Assembly: GCA_029237695.1 (NCBI GenBank)
Contig: CM055266.1
Span: 124,052,569-124,116,568 of the forward strand
Length of the DNA stretch: 64,000 nucleotides
From: Conchocele bisecta
Lineage: Eukaryota > Mollusca > Bivalvia > Lucinida > Thyasiridae
Direction of reading: 5' to 3'
The position numbers were made by a program, and so were the translations under genes. Under the pieces are notes generated by a model. The model saw only the letters and a program-made list of their open reading frames with translations. It had not been told where the DNA came from and made no database searches. Shown one piece after another: positions 10,015-22,111 of the stretch. Every line of letters begins with the position of its first letter. Within the stretch, counting starts at the first letter, position 1.

Positions 10015-10280
10015 GGACGGGAGGTGGGAGATTGGGGGGGGTGGGGGGGGGGCGTGAGGTGGTAGGTAGGGGTGAGGGGCAGGATGTGGGAGATAAGGGG
10101 CGGAAGGTCGGATACAGGGGGGCGGGAGGTGCGAAATGAGGGGGCGGGAGGTTTTAGGTGAGGGGCAGGAGGTGGGAGATAGGGGGCGGGAGGTGAAAGA
10201 CCAGACCCCCCGTCATACCCTCATTTCATGCGGATTGTGAGGGGGCGGGAGGTTTTAGGTGAGGGGCGGGATGTGAAAGA
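10015..10280 (+). repeat. G-rich minisatellite, G-quadruplex-prone
   Basis: Imperfect repeats of GGGGCGGGAGGT and GGTGGGAGATAGGGGG, with many runs of three or more G on one strand. Flanking T-rich single-copy sequence is short. Strong strand asymmetry suggests quadruplex potential. Confidence 0.85.
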
Positions 10281-10344
10281 TATGCATGGCTACGCCCATG
10301 GGGCCTGTCGCCGTCGTTCTGTCATGTAGATCAGTATATATATT

Positions 10345-11095
10345 TTGTAGACACATTATTATATTATGTATATCTGAAACATAACAATGTATACACATAA
10401 CATAATGATAAGTCTACACAACATAATGATGAATGCACATAACATATAATGGTAAGTCTACACAACATAAAAATGTATGCACATAACATAATGATAAGTC
10501 TACATAACATAATGATGTATGCACATAACATAATGGTAAGTCTACATAACATAATAATGAAAAAACACAACATACTGATGTTATGACATAACATAATAAT
10601 GTAATGACATAACATAATGATGCAGGCACATAACATAATAATATATGCACACAACAGAATGATGTTATGACATAACATAACGATGCATATACATAACATA
10701 ATCATATATGCACATAATATAATCATAAATCTACACAACATAACAATGTATGCACATAACATAATGATAAGTCTACACAACATAATGATGTATGCACATA
10801 ACAACACAACATAATGGTAAGTCTACATAACATAATGATGTATGCACATAACAACACAACATAATGGTAAGTCTACATAACATAATGAAAACACACAACA
10901 TAATAATGTTATGACATAACATAACGATGCAGGCACATAACATAATAATACATATACATAACATAATCATATATGCACATAACATAATGATAAGTCTAGA
11001 CAACATAACAATGTATGCACGTAACATAATGATAAGTCTACATAACATAACGATGTATATAGAAAACATAATAATGTATGCACATAACACAATGA
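10345..11095 (-). repeat. 42-bp minisatellite array, inverted orientation
   Basis: Units CATAACATAATG + ATGTATGCA / GTAAGTCTA are the reverse complement of the 8318-8887 array, including a shared variant segment (AAAACACACAACATAATAATG). Together they form an inverted pair with a ~1.45-kb spacer. Confidence 0.95.
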
Positions 11096-11597
11096 AAATG
11101 CCCATAACGAAGCAGCAAAGGCGTTCCGTAGCAAAGGGTGTGTGAAATATCAAGCAGATCCATGCAAGGAAAGCGACATTATAAGACATTCGAGCGCACC
11201 AAGTATGTGACCTTGACCCTGGGCTTAGCGGGGACAGGACGATCGTGGATTTTCACAGGGCGGTAGAGGACCATTAGAGCAATGCGTGTGTGATATATCA
11301 AGCAGATGCGTGCACGGAAACAGAAATTATAAGACATTTACTTGAGTGTTACGGTTTTGAACGCACAAAGTATGTGAGCTTGACCTTGGGCTTAGCTGGG
11401 GCGGGACGATTGTGGACTTTACGCAGGGCGGTAAAGGACCTTTAGAGCAATGCGCGTGTGAAATATCAAGCAGATCCGTGTAAGGAAACATAAATTATAA
11501 GACATGTACCAGAGCGTTAAGGTTTCGGGACGTACAGACAGACAGACTGACGCCGGTCACACTTTATGCCCTCTTACAAATCGGTGGCAGGGGCATC
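11096..11597 (+). mobile_element. pearl-like 3' part: core units and hairpin
   Basis: Roughly three ~165-bp core units (TGACCTTGACCCTGGGC at ~11210, GGACCATTAGAGC) lead into GACAGACAGACTGACG and a terminal hairpin ATGCCCTC...GGCAGGGGCAT (11566-11596). The 5' part is replaced by the minisatellite. Confidence 0.75.
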
Positions 11598-11999
11598 ATA
11601 AGTATAATAATGGCAATTAATACGTCGGGTAATGAATGGTCAATGAATGTTTACTTTTCACCAACCATGTCATATATAAAGAATGGACAAAAAAATATGC
11701 CTCCCTATATTATAACTTGGCATGTGGGACTAGCTTTAACACATATTTTACAAAAACAATTAACGCAAAGTAATGCGTGATTTTGCATTTTTTATTTCCA
11801 GATATAGTTATGTACAAACACAATTTAAATTCAACATGTAGACATATATATATAAACATACAATAAAAGTATTATTGTCATGTACCTTGACACGATGTCT
11901 CCATGTGAATTGACATGCATAGATAAATGAATATATTTGAGAATGTTAATGGTTATAAGAATTTTAGGAGCATATGTTTGTTTGTTTATATTGTTTATT
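11598..11999. repeat. fragment of AAAGGTACATGCCCACT-type MITE plus AT-rich DNA
   Basis: 11605-11740 resembles 49615-49740 (AATACGT.GGGTAATG, AATGTTTACTTT, TATATTATAAC). The rest is AT-rich with no gene. Confidence 0.45.
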
Positions 12000-12308
12000 G
12001 GAGGGGGGGGGGGGGTGTGGGGAATACCAAAATCAGAACTGAATATTTACATAGAGAAAAAATATATTCAGCCCTGAAACACCCTAGTGCCAGGTCTATA
12101 CCACACCAAAGTCACTTGGCCTCTTCCCCTAAAATAGGATTACGAATAATCATAATACTCACATAAGGGGTATAACCAGATTCAACTGTCACATACAAAC
12201 TGTCAAACACAAATGTGAGGGCCAAACCAAGTCTCCAGTCAGAATTCCGGTAAGGATGAACCCCGATCGTTGAATTACCCATCGCGTGCTCCGGACCAAC
12301 CACCCACA
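12000..12308 (+). repeat. SINE-like element, copy 2 (5' truncated)
   Basis: Contains AATCAGAACTGAATATTTAC, CAGCCCTGAAAC, AGTGCCAGG, AGTCACTTGGCC and GTAAGGATGAACCCCGATCG in family order, preceded by a poly-G run. The tRNA-like head is missing. Confidence 0.65.
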
Positions 12309-12478
12309 TCATATAGAACTAATGACTGCATACCTATACTGTATATGATGATTAAAAGTATGCAGAATTATTATACTGAATTTATTACATTATCACAGCA
12401 AAAATGGCTGTGATAATGTAAAAAATTCAGTATAATAAAAATTAATAAATTTATCTTTAAATTGAAAATTTCTCCATC
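12309..12478. repeat. PIF/Harbinger-type MITE, truncated
   Basis: Retains the central palindrome (ATTACATTATCACAGC...GCTGTGATAATGTAA) and CATATAGAACTAATGACTGC block of the TAGCCGATTTC MITE family, but only the right terminal region. Confidence 0.6.
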
Positions 12479-12639
12479 AAAGTGTACTTGGCAATGCTGT
12501 TCTCACACACTCCCTCTGAATCACAAGAGAGCCATCTGCAGAAATTAATTCACACAACAGTCTTGGTCATATATTATGCTTTACGAGTCGTTCATAAAAT
12601 ATCATGTGTAAAATGTAAGAAAACTTATAATAATGCACT

Positions 12640-12725
12640 CATGATTGGGTCCTACAGCTAAACAAATTTGGTTTGCTATGCTCACTCGTTTGTTTAGCAC
12701 TTGTGCATTATTTCACGATAATCAG
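12640..12725. repeat. imperfect hairpin
   Basis: TAATAATGCACTCATGATTG and a mirrored CACTTGTGCATTATTTC flank ATTTGGTTTGC-type centre words. Possibly a small foldback element. Confidence 0.35.
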
Positions 12726-12828
12726 CTCACCTGGTTAAATAAACGGTATAAATTAGTAATAAAATACATATGGAATACATGTAATATGGCACCTGTCATA
12801 TTGTTTAACTGATCATTATATAATGTTA

Positions 12829-12982
12829 GGCCAACTAGAAAAACCTTTGAAAATCCAGATCCCATTCCCGCCGACCCAGTCGCCACTAACACTTATTCCA
12901 GAGCCGTCGACATGCACTTGATGCTGTGTACTGAGGGAGCAACTATTATTTCTAAGCTGTTGTGTAGATCCAGCTGCTGAAT
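12829..12982 (+). pseudogene. candidate isolated coding fragment, unknown family
   Basis: An open frame reads NPDPIPADPVATNTYSRAVD then MHLMLCTEGATIISKLL before TGA. The residue pattern (N-Y-R...LLCTEG...I..LL) looks protein-like and vaguely resembles the helical HEPN/DZIP3-type domains abundant in bivalves, but this is a weak impression. No start codon or good splice donor is evident, so it may be a stray exon or gene fragment. The flanks are AT-rich. Confidence 0.2.
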
Positions 12983-13265
12983 GTTCAGCTCATTCTCTCA
13001 CAGGCACAAAAAGGATAGTAATGTTGGTGTAGTGTCCGTCGGTATGATGGTGTGGGTTTTTGTGAATAATACATGTTGATTTTCATTCACAGTGAAATGC
13101 TTCAATGGAAATTAAATCTGTTGATGTAGCTGGGTGCCAGACATCACCATTTTGGGGTAAGTTGTCGTAAATATTTGGTTAATAGTTACATGTCTTCATT
13201 ATTTGCAAATATAATGGATTGACAGTGAAACTCATTTTTTTTAATTGTTCGATTGTATGCATTAG

Positions 13266-13413
13266 ATCTGTTGCCTGTTTCACAAAACTTTGAACGACTA
13301 AAATGTTCGTAAGTGCAGATTTAGAATGGTCTGTAAATTTCAATTGATGAATTTACATTTATTGAGCATATGCTGCATATGCAATAGATGTAAATCCAAT
13401 AATTGTTTACTAT
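13266..13413 (+). repeat. CCGTTTCACTAAACTT MITE, truncated by a foldback insertion
   Basis: Starts CCTGTTTCACAAAACTTTG, has ATTTACATTTATTGAGCATA and ends at AATAATTGTTTA, where the foldback element begins. Complete relatives are at 36979-37218 and 44590-44810. Confidence 0.6.
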
Positions 13414-13567
13414 AGGAATGAATGGCCCTTTTGTGGAATTTATCAGGGTATAAACTTGGAAAAGTCACGGGAATACTGGACGAAGGCCGGAAGGCCTCGT
13501 CCAGTATTCCCGCGACTTTTCCAAGTTTATATCCACGATAAATTCCACAAAAAGGCCATTCATTCCT
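13414..13567. repeat. 154-bp foldback element, copy 1
   Basis: Arms of ~70 bp (AGGAATGAATGGCC... and ...GGCCATTCATTCCT) are almost perfect inverted copies around CCGGAAGGCC. The window holds five copies (others at 14700, 43288, 47788 and 52409). ORFs across the hairpin are artefacts of the symmetry. Confidence 0.9.
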
Positions 13568-13769
13568 TATAATTCCAGCATTTGAAATAAATTCATCAAG
13601 AAAATGTGCTTATTTTCCGGTTTTTTTAAGAATTATTTTAACTGCGCCTTACGGTTACGGAAAGTAGTTTGGCGTGGGAGTTTATTGGGATATACATTTT
13701 GGACAGAGACTTGCTACGGGCCAATCAAATGTTAGGGAATTGTGTAAATATTTTTGTGCTGGAATTATA
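13568..13769 (+). repeat. ~200-bp TIR element adjoining the foldback
   Basis: Bounded by TATAATTCCAGCA and TGCTGGAATTATA. The same segment follows the foldback at 43442, 47961 and 52566, so the two behave as one ~355-bp unit. Confidence 0.75.
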
Positions 13770-14104
13770 TACACATTGTTACCAAACATTATCAGAGTGT
13801 GTGACGGGGTAAGGAAGTTATTTACAATAGAAAATACTTTTAACACATTTGTCCTCAGTGACCTTGACCTTGGGTGTTTGATCACGGGGTGCATGCGCAA
13901 CAAAGAATCATCCAGTGTTGCCAAATATTGTTAAAATTTATGAAAATATTATTGCAAAATGAGAAAGTGTTACTAACTGATGGACATGCATATTTTACAT
14001 GGAATATTGTGTTAACACTAACAGGTAATAAGCTTTGTATCGTACGGAACCCCGCAGAGGACATGGACTTTTTTTTATTATTTTGTTCCCATGAAATTTA
14101 ACAA

Positions 14105-14372
14105 TTCGTTCCCACTAAATAACAATTCGTTCCCACGGGAACGAATTGTTATATTGTGGGAACGAATTGTTAATTGTGGGAACGAATTGTTAATTCGAGG
14201 GAACGAATTGTTAATTCGAGGGAACGTATTGTTAAATTGAGGGAACAAACTGTCATTTCGTGGGAACGAATTATTAATTCGAGAGAACGAATTGTTATAT
14301 CGTGGGAACGAATTGTTATATCGTGGGAACGAATTGTTAAATTGAGGGAACAAATTGTTATTTCGTGGGAAT
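14105..14372. repeat. 22-bp minisatellite of partly palindromic units
   Basis: About twelve units of GGGAACGAATTGTTA plus ATTCGA, ATTGT or TATCGT linkers. The first unit is inverted relative to the rest, giving a palindromic start at ~14125-14150. Confidence 0.9.
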
Positions 14373-14699
14373 GATTAATAAAAAAAGGAATTCTACGTCC
14401 CCTGCGGAGCTTCGTACTATTGGATTGGACGAATACATATTGACTAATAACATAATTTTGTAATGTATCGGGCATTGACCTGATACGAATGTCCGGCTTA
14501 CAAAAAATGCAAACCGACATTTCATTGGTCGATGTTACCGAAAGACACCATTGTAATGATGCAACATAAACAAGGCCATGTTCTTTTCAACGAAAAACAC
14601 AATTTAATTGCACACCATTTTTGCTAATTCTGTAGCGCAAAACGTAACCTGATAAATAGAATAAAATGCGATGAATTTATTTCAAATGCTGGAATTATA

Positions 14700-14853
14700 A
14701 GGAATGAATGGCCTTTTTGTGGAATTTATCGGGGATATAAACTTGGAAAAGTCGCGGGAATACTGGACGAGGCCTTCCGGCCTTCGTCCAGTATTCCCGC
14801 GACTTTTCCAAGTTTATACCCCGATAAATTCCACAAAAAGGCCATTCATTCCT
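14700..14853. repeat. 154-bp foldback element, copy 2
   Basis: Same arms as at 13414. A reversed fragment of the companion element (ATGCTGGAATTAT) lies on its left (14655-14699). Confidence 0.9.
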
Positions 14854-14867
14854 ATATTAACATCTTG

Positions 14868-15262
14868 TCATCAGCTAAGGTCAATTTAGGTTAACGGGGT
14901 CAAATCCCATATGTTACCTGTTGTGACGGGCGGTAAATCCCATATGTTACCTGTTGTGACGGGCGGTAAATCCCAAAATCAGAACTGAATATTTACAAAA
15001 AAATATATATTCAGCCCTGAAATTAGAACAACCTGACCTAGTGCCAGGTCCTCAACACACCAGTCACTTAGCCCCACTCCCTAAAAGAAATATGATTAGT
15101 ACTAATATTACTACTTTTATAATAGGCATAACTCTCAAGTAGCAAGAAAGGCAAAAATGTACACAGGCCAAATCAGAGATATCGGTATTCTAGCAAGGAT
15201 GAATCCCACCATTAAACTTAGCCTTTGTTAAACTTAGCCTTCGCATTGTCCTAACCAACCAT
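14868..15262 (+). repeat. SINE-like element, copy 3
   Basis: Head AGCTAAGGTCAATTTAGG with GGGTCAAATCCC (B-box-like), a duplicated 34-bp stretch (CATATGTTACCTGTTGTGAC), then CAGCCCTGAAATTAGAAC and the usual tail. Confidence 0.65.
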
Positions 15263-15516
15263 CCAATGGCAGGAATTCCTTGCATAGATCAGCCTCGACC
15301 AATCAAACTTCCTGATTGCGAGCAATAGAATGGAGTACACGCTCAGAGAGTTTTCTTATCACAGGCAACAACAAGAGTTGTCAGAAGACAACAAAGCTCG
15401 CCTGTTGGCAGCCTTCACTTAAACTTGGCATGAATGAATATTATATAACTTGACCTTGGGTTAAGGGGTGTGCGGTGGACCTTGACATTGGGGTCAGTGG
15501 TGGAAGGCTGGCGGTT
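15263..15516. other. no gene seen
   Basis: Short unique stretch with a CCTTGACATTGGGGT word like those in core repeats; otherwise nothing recognised. Confidence 0.3.
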
Positions 15517-17480
15517 CAGAAGATTTTTTAAGAATTTGTGCTATTTTTAGATGGCGGCATCTTGGATTAGCGACGACCTCCGTTTTAACAAATCTAAAAA
15601 GGCTTCACCCATGGATCATAACTGTGAAGTTTGGCCACCATGGGCCAAGCGGTTCGTGTGAAGAAGAATTTTGAAATCTCTAATAAAAGAACGACCTTTT
15701 GACATTTCGGTGGCCATCTTGGATGACATGACCATCCAATTTCGACAAAAAATGTACCAGAGCGATCGCCTCTTTGATACCTTCGATTTCATATAGATAT
15801 GACCATATTCGGTCAAAAATAAAATTTGACCCCAATTTGACCCTACGGGCCACGCCCATTTTTTACCCCAGGGTCACCATTTTAACAACTTTGAAAGAGA
15901 ATTGTTCATCGATCATTCATACCAAGTTTCGTCGAAATTAGGCTGGCGTTCATGAGAAGAAGATTTTTTAAGAATTTGTGCTATTTTTAGACGGCGGCAT
16001 CTTGGATTAGCGACGACCTCCATTTTAACAAATTTGAAAAGGCTTCACCCATGGACCATAACTGTGAAGTTTGGCCACCATGGGTCAAGCGGTTCGTGTG
16101 AAGAAGAATTTTGAAATCTCTAATAAAAGAACAACCTTTTGACCTTTCGGTGGCCATCTTGGATGACATGACCATCCAATTTTGACAAATAATGTACCAG
16201 AGCGATCGCCTCTTTGATACCTTCGATTTCATATAGACATGATCATAGTCGGTCAAAAATAAAATTTGACCCCAATTTGACCCCACGGGCCACGCCCATT
16301 TTTGACCCCAGGGTCACCATTTTAACAACTTTGATAGAACATTGTACATCGATCATTCCTACCAATTTCCGTTGAAATCCGGTTGCCGGTTCATGAGAAG
16401 ATTTTTTAAGAATTTATGCTATTTTTAGACGGCGGCCATCTTGGATGAGCAATGGCCTCCATTTTAACAAATCTGAAAAGGCTTCACCCATGGACCATAA
16501 TTTTTAAGTTTGGCTACCATGGGCCAAGCGGTTCATGTGAAGAAGAATTTTGAAATCTCTAATAAAAGAACGACCTTTTGACCTTTCGACGGCCATCTTG
16601 GATGACATAACCATCCGATTTCGATAAAAAAAATGCACCAGAGTGATCGCCTCGTTGATACCTTCGATTTGAAATATGACAAAACCATATTCGGTCAAAA
16701 ATAAAATTTGATCCCTATTTGACCCCACGGGCCACGCCCATTTTTGACCCCGGGGTCACCATTTTAACAACTTTGATAGAGCATTGTACATCGATCATTC
16801 CTACCAATTTTTGTTGAAATCCGGTTGTCGGTTCATGAGAAGAAGATTTTTTAAGAATTTATGCTATTTTTAGACGGCGGCCATCTTGGATTAGCGACAC
16901 CTCCATTTTAAAAAAATTTGAAAGGCTTCACCCATGGACCATAACTGTGAAGTTTGGCCACCATGGGTTCAAGCGGTTCGTGAAGAAGAATTTTGAAATC
17001 TAATAAAAGAACAACCTTTTGCCTTTCGGTGGCCATCTTGGTGATGACATCCAATTTTGACAAATAATGTTACCAGAGCGATGCCTCTTTGATACCTTCG
17101 ATTTCTATAGACATGATCATAGTCGGTCAAAAATAAAAATTTCCCAATTTGACCCCACGGGCCACGCCCTTTTTGACCCCGTCCATTTTAACAACTTTAT
17201 AACATTGTCACGATCATTCCTACCAATTTCCGTTGAAATCCGGTTCCGGTTTGAGAAGTTTTTTAAGAATTTATCTTTTTAGACGGCGGCCACTTGGATG
17301 AGCATGGCCTCCATAACAATCTGAAGGCTTCACCCTTTGGACATAATTTTTAAGTTTTACCATGGGCCCAAGCGGTTCATGTGAAGAAGAATTTTGAAAT
17401 CTCTTACCTAATGGAAAAGATACGACCTATTGACCTTTCGGTTGCATCATTGGATGACCCATAACCATTGCCCCGTCCTT
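15517..17480 (+). repeat. ~435-bp core tandem array (AACAAGAGGG Helentron family)
   Basis: Four to five units of ~435 bp, each with GGCGGC.ATCTTGGAT, CCATGG.CCAAGCGG, CATCTTGGATGACAT, TTGACCCCACGGGCCACGCC and CATCGATCATTCC. No element ends are visible. The last one to two units (from ~16980) contain many single-base deletions. Confidence 0.85.
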
Positions 17481-18304
17481 TTATTTAGACGACTAATTGA
17501 CCTTGTTTTTGGCCATCTTGATGACCTCCATTCGATTCCGGAATATGCAAGTGATCCGCCTTTCGGTCGATGATACCATTCGATTTCATATATGACAAGA
17601 CCATATGTGGGCCGCCGGCTGAGGAAAGGAAGCGTACAACATTTGCAACAATTGTGTATCATGATCATCTTGCACAGTATGGTTATGGTCTAATAGTTTT
17701 ACTGACATCAAGATTATTTTCAGTGACATAATGGCGAACAACATAGGCCCTGCAGCCGATTTGAGATTATGTTATATCACTGACTGCTATGCTAATTCAA
17801 AATTAGTTCTGTTATAGAGGAAGCAGACATACACACTACTGTAAATTGTAACGTGCGAATATACATGGGCCGCCGGGTGACAAAATGGACCTTATTTTAG
17901 CAATAATTATTAAATTATTTTGCACATTTAGGCTATGCAGCGAGCATAGAATTAAATTACCAGAATATAATCATGATGTTAACGGCAGGTAGTAGGAGCT
18001 CTCAACTGATATAATGGCGATCAAGGTAGGCCCTGACCGGACAGCGCGGATGTGTAAACTGATCTGGGGGTATGCTGATAGCATGAATAGTAAGATCCAT
18101 TTTGTGTTGAGGTGCCCACATGTTTATATTACACAATATCCGAGTTGGTGACCCTCGGTCTTTTTTTACATGTCATTATTGTCTTCACATGTTATCGTTG
18201 ATGTAACTCTCACTTACTTCTATCATTTCTTTCTTTCTGTTCACATTTGGTGGACTCAACATCGTGGATCGGCGACGAATATGTATTGTGCTTGCTTTAA
18301 TTAA
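17481..18304. other. no gene seen; possible LINE 5' region
   Basis: Starts with a strongly degraded core remnant, then unique-looking sequence with two GGGCCGCCGG words (17609 and 17868). It ends directly before the LINE endonuclease frame and may include the LINE 5' leader. Confidence 0.3.
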
Positions 18305-18753
18305 AACTAGGAAGCTTTAATGTTAAGGGTATGGGATCAAAACACAAACGGCTACACCTTTTTCAATGGATAAAAGACAATGATTACGATATATGTTTCA
18401 TACAAGAAGCGCATTTCACAACAAGTGATAAAGCCCAGTGGGAAAAGGAATGGGGTGGTGATGGGTATTTTAGTGGGGAATATAGCAATAAAGAAGGTAT
18501 ATGTATTTTAATAAAACCGGGGCTTGATTATAGAATGAAACATTATGAACAGGTCATGACTGGTGGAATTCAATCTCTTAAAATATGCATTTCTGAAAAA
18601 GATTATACATTAACGGTAATCAATATATATGGTCCAAACGAAAACAGTCTAAGATTTTACCAAGATCTCGATACATATATAGAAACAGTGTAAGTAGATA
18701 CTTTAATAATAGGGGGCGATTTTAATATAGTTTTAGATCCAGATTTAGACAAG
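18305..18753 (+). pseudogene. LINE piece 1: endonuclease N-terminal two thirds
   Basis: The frame reads SFNVKGMGSKHKRLHLFQW, DICFIQEAHF, INIYGPNEN and, after an in-frame TAA at 18691-18693, IIGGDFNIVLDPDLDK. These are the N-terminal strand, the catalytic Glu of QEAH, the YGPN loop and the GGDFN motif of AP-like LINE endonucleases. The closest type by eye is the Tx1/L1 clade of aquatic animals. The piece stops abruptly after LDK, where element I begins with ACTAGAAATG. Confidence 0.88.
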
Positions 18754-21700
18754 ACTAGAAATGTGGCCTGTCGGCACACGAATGCCCCCGCTGGCAGCCA
18801 AAGAAAACGAAGCATATTTGATTATAAGCCATTTACCCGAGCGTTAAGGTTACGCACCAAAACTGTGACCTTGACCCTGGGCTTAGCGGGGGTGGGACGA
18901 ATGTGCATTTGTCACAGGGCGGTAGAGGACCATTGGAGCAATGCGTGTGTGAAATGTGAAGCAGATCTGAGCAAGGAAACAGAAATTATAAGCCATTTAC
19001 CCAGCGTTAAGGTTTGGAAAGCACTAAGTCTGTGACCTTGACCCTGGGCTTAGCGGGGACGGGACGAATGTGGATTTGTCACAGGACCTTAGAGGACCAT
19101 TGGAGCAATGTGTGTGTGAAATGTGAAGCAGATCCGAGCAAGGAAACAGAAATGATAAGCTATTTACCCAGCGTTAAGGTTTTGAACGCACCAAGTCTGT
19201 GACCTTGACCCTGGGCTTAGCGGGGGCGGGACGAATGTGGATTTGTCACAGGGCTGTAGAGGACCATTGGAGCAATGCGTGTGTGAAATGTGAAGCAGAT
19301 CCGAGCAAGGAAACAGAAATTATAAGGCTTTTACCCAGCGTTAAGGTTTCGAATGCACTAAGTCTGTGACCTTGACCATGGGCTTAGCGGGGGCGGGACG
19401 AATGTGGATTTGTCACAGGGCGGTATTGAGGACCATTGGAGCAATGCGTGTGTGAAATGTGAAGCAGATCCGAGCAAGGAAACAGATTATAAGCCATTTA
19501 CCCAGCGGTTAAGGTTTCGAAAGCACCAAGTCTGTGACCTTGACCCTGGGCTTACGGCGGGGCGGGACGATGTGGATTTGTCACAGGGCTGTAGAGGACC
19601 ATTGGAGCAATGCGTGTGTGAAATGTGAAGCAGATCCGAGCAAGGAAAACAGAAATTTATAAGGCTTTTACCCAGCGTTAGGTTTCGAATGCACTAAGTC
19701 TGTGACCTTGACCATGGGCTTAGCGGGGGCGGGACGAATGTGGATTTGTCAGGGCAGTAGAGGACCATTGGAGCAATGCGTGTGTGAAATGTGAAGCAGA
19801 TCCGAGCAAGGAAACAGAAATTATAAGCCATTTACCCAGCGTTAAGGTTTCGAAAGCACTAAGTCTGTGACCTTGACCATGGGCTTAGCGGGGGCGGGAC
19901 GAATGTGGATTTGTCACAGGGCAGTAGAGGACATTGGAGCAATGGCGTGTGTGAAATGTGAAGCAGATCCGAGCAAGGAAACAGAAATTATAAGCCATTT
20001 ACCCAGCGTTAAGGTTTCGAAAGCACTAAGTCTGTGACCTTGACCATGGGCTTAGCGTGGGAGGGACGAATGTGGATTTGTCACAGGGCAGTAGAGGACC
20101 ATTGGAGCAATGCGTGTGTGAAATGTGAAGCAGATCCGAGCAAGGAAACAGAAATTATAAGCCATTTACCCAGCGTTAAGGTTTCGAAAGCACCAAGTCT
20201 GTGACCTTGACCCTGGGCTTAGCGGGGGCGGGACGAATGTGGATTTGTCACAGGGCTGTAGAGGACCATTGGAGCAATGCGTGTGTGAAATGTGAAGCAG
20301 ATCCGAGCAAGGAAACAGAAATTATAAGGCTTTTACCCAGCGTTAAGGTTTCGAATGCACTAAGTCTGTGACTTGACCATGGGCTTAGCGGGGGGGGGCG
20401 CGGGAAAAAACGAATGTGGATTTGTCACAGGGCAGTAGAGGACATTGGAGCAATGCGTGTGTGAAATGTGAAGCAGATCCGAGCAAGGAAACAGAAATTA
20501 TAAGCCATTACAGCGTTAAGGTTTCGGAAAGCACTAAGTCTGTGACCTTGACCATGGGCTTAGCGGGTGGGGGCGGGACGAATGTGGATTTGTCACAGGG
20601 CAGTAGAGGACCATTGGAGCAATGCAATGTGTGTGAAATGTGAAGCAGATCCGAGCAAGGAAACAGAAATTATAAGCCATTTACCCAGCGTTAAGGTTTC
20701 AAAGCACTAAGTCTGTGACCTTGACCATGGGCTTAGCGTGGGAGGGACGAATGTGGATTTGTCACAGGGCAGTAGAGGACCATTGGAGCAATGCGTGTGT
20801 GAAATGTGAAGCAGATACCGAGCAAGGAAACAGAAATTATAAGCCATTTACCCAGCGTTAAGGTTTCGAACGCACCAAGTCTGTGACCTTGACCCTGGGC
20901 TTAGCGGGGGCGGGACGAATGTGGATTTGTCACAGGGCTGTAGAGGACCATTGGAGCAATGCGTGTGTGAAATGTGAAGCAGATCCGAGCAAGGAAACGA
21001 AAGATAAGGCTTTTACCCAGCGTTAAGGTTTCGAATGCACTAAGTCTGTGACCTTGACCATGGGCTTAGCGGGGGCGGGACGAATGTGGATTTGTCACAG
21101 GGCAGTAGAGGGACCATTGGAGCAATGCGTGTGTGAAATGTGAAGCGATCCGAGCAAGGAACAGAAATTATAAGCCATTTACCCAGCGTTAAGGTTTCGA
21201 AAGCACTAAGTCTGTGACCTTGACCATGGGCTTAGCGGGGGCGGGACGAATGTGGATTTGTCACAGGGCAGTAGTAGAGGAGCATTAGAGCAATGCGTGT
21301 GTGAAATGTGAAGCAGATCCGAGCAAGGAAACAGAAATTATAAGCCATTTACCCAGCGTTAAGGTTTCGAAAGCACCAAGTCTGTGACCTTGACCCTGGG
21401 CTTAGCGGGGGCGGGACGAATGTGGATTTGTCACAGGGCAGTAGAGGACCATTGGAGCAATGCGTGTGTGAAATATGAAGCAGATGCCGAGCAGGAAAAC
21501 AGATATTATAAGGCTTTTACCCAGCGTTAAGGTTTCGAATGCACTAAGTCTGTGACCTTGACCATGGGCTTAGGGGGGCGGGACGAATGTGGATTTGTCA
21601 CAGGGCAGTAGAGGACCATTGGAGCAATGCGTGTGTGAAATGTGAAGCAGATCCGAGCAAGGAAACAGAAATTATAAGCCATTTACCCAGCGTTAAGGTT

Positions 21701-22111
21701 TCGAAAGCACTAAGTCTGTGACCTTGACCATGGGCTTAGCGGGGGCGGGACGAATGTGGATTTGTCACAGGGCAGTAGAGGACCATTGAAGCAATGCGTG
21801 TGTGAAATGTGAAGCAGATCCGAGCAAGGAAACAGAAATTATAAGCCATTTACCCAGCGTTAAGGTTTCGAAAGCACCAAGTCTGTGACCTTGACCCTGG
21901 GCTTAGCGGGGGCGGGACGAATGTGGATTTGTCACAGGGCTGTAGAGGACCATGGAGCAATGCGGTGTGTGTGTGAAATGTGAAGCAGATCCGAGCAAGG
22001 AAACAGAAATTATAAGCCATTTACCCAGCGTTAAGGTTTCGGGACGTACGTACGTACGTACGGACACCGGTAACACTATATGCCCCCCTCACCATTCGGT
22101 GGCGGGGGCAT
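18754..22111 (+). mobile_element. pearl-like element I inserted in the LINE endonuclease
   Basis: It starts ACTAGAAATGTGGCCTGTCG with the subterminal motif ATGCCCCC (18782-18789). About nineteen ~167-bp core units follow (TGACCTTGACC.TGGGCTTAG, GTGGATTTGTCACAGGGC, GGACCATTGGAGCAATGCG, TTTACCCAGCGTTAAGG), then (GTAC)n and a 3' hairpin ATGCCCCC...GGGGGCAT (22080-22111). Variant units with AAGGCTTTTACCC recur every two to four units, suggesting higher-order structure. It lies between A residues with no clear target duplication. Confidence 0.88.

Noticed and set aside
10364..11189. 147- and 138-codon Cys-rich ORFs
   Set aside because: Same minisatellite in reverse orientation; no gene features.
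13414..13567. ORFs across foldbacks (MNGLFVEFIGDINLEKSREY type)
   Set aside because: The frame spans a perfect inverted repeat and recurs identically at each copy; no domain, and the reverse strand is equally open.
15616..16728. ORFs with KMAAERSKGRSFIRDFKILL repeats
   Set aside because: Antisense reading of the 435-bp core; the same peptide recurs at 1224, 53980 and 54860 as repeat shadow.
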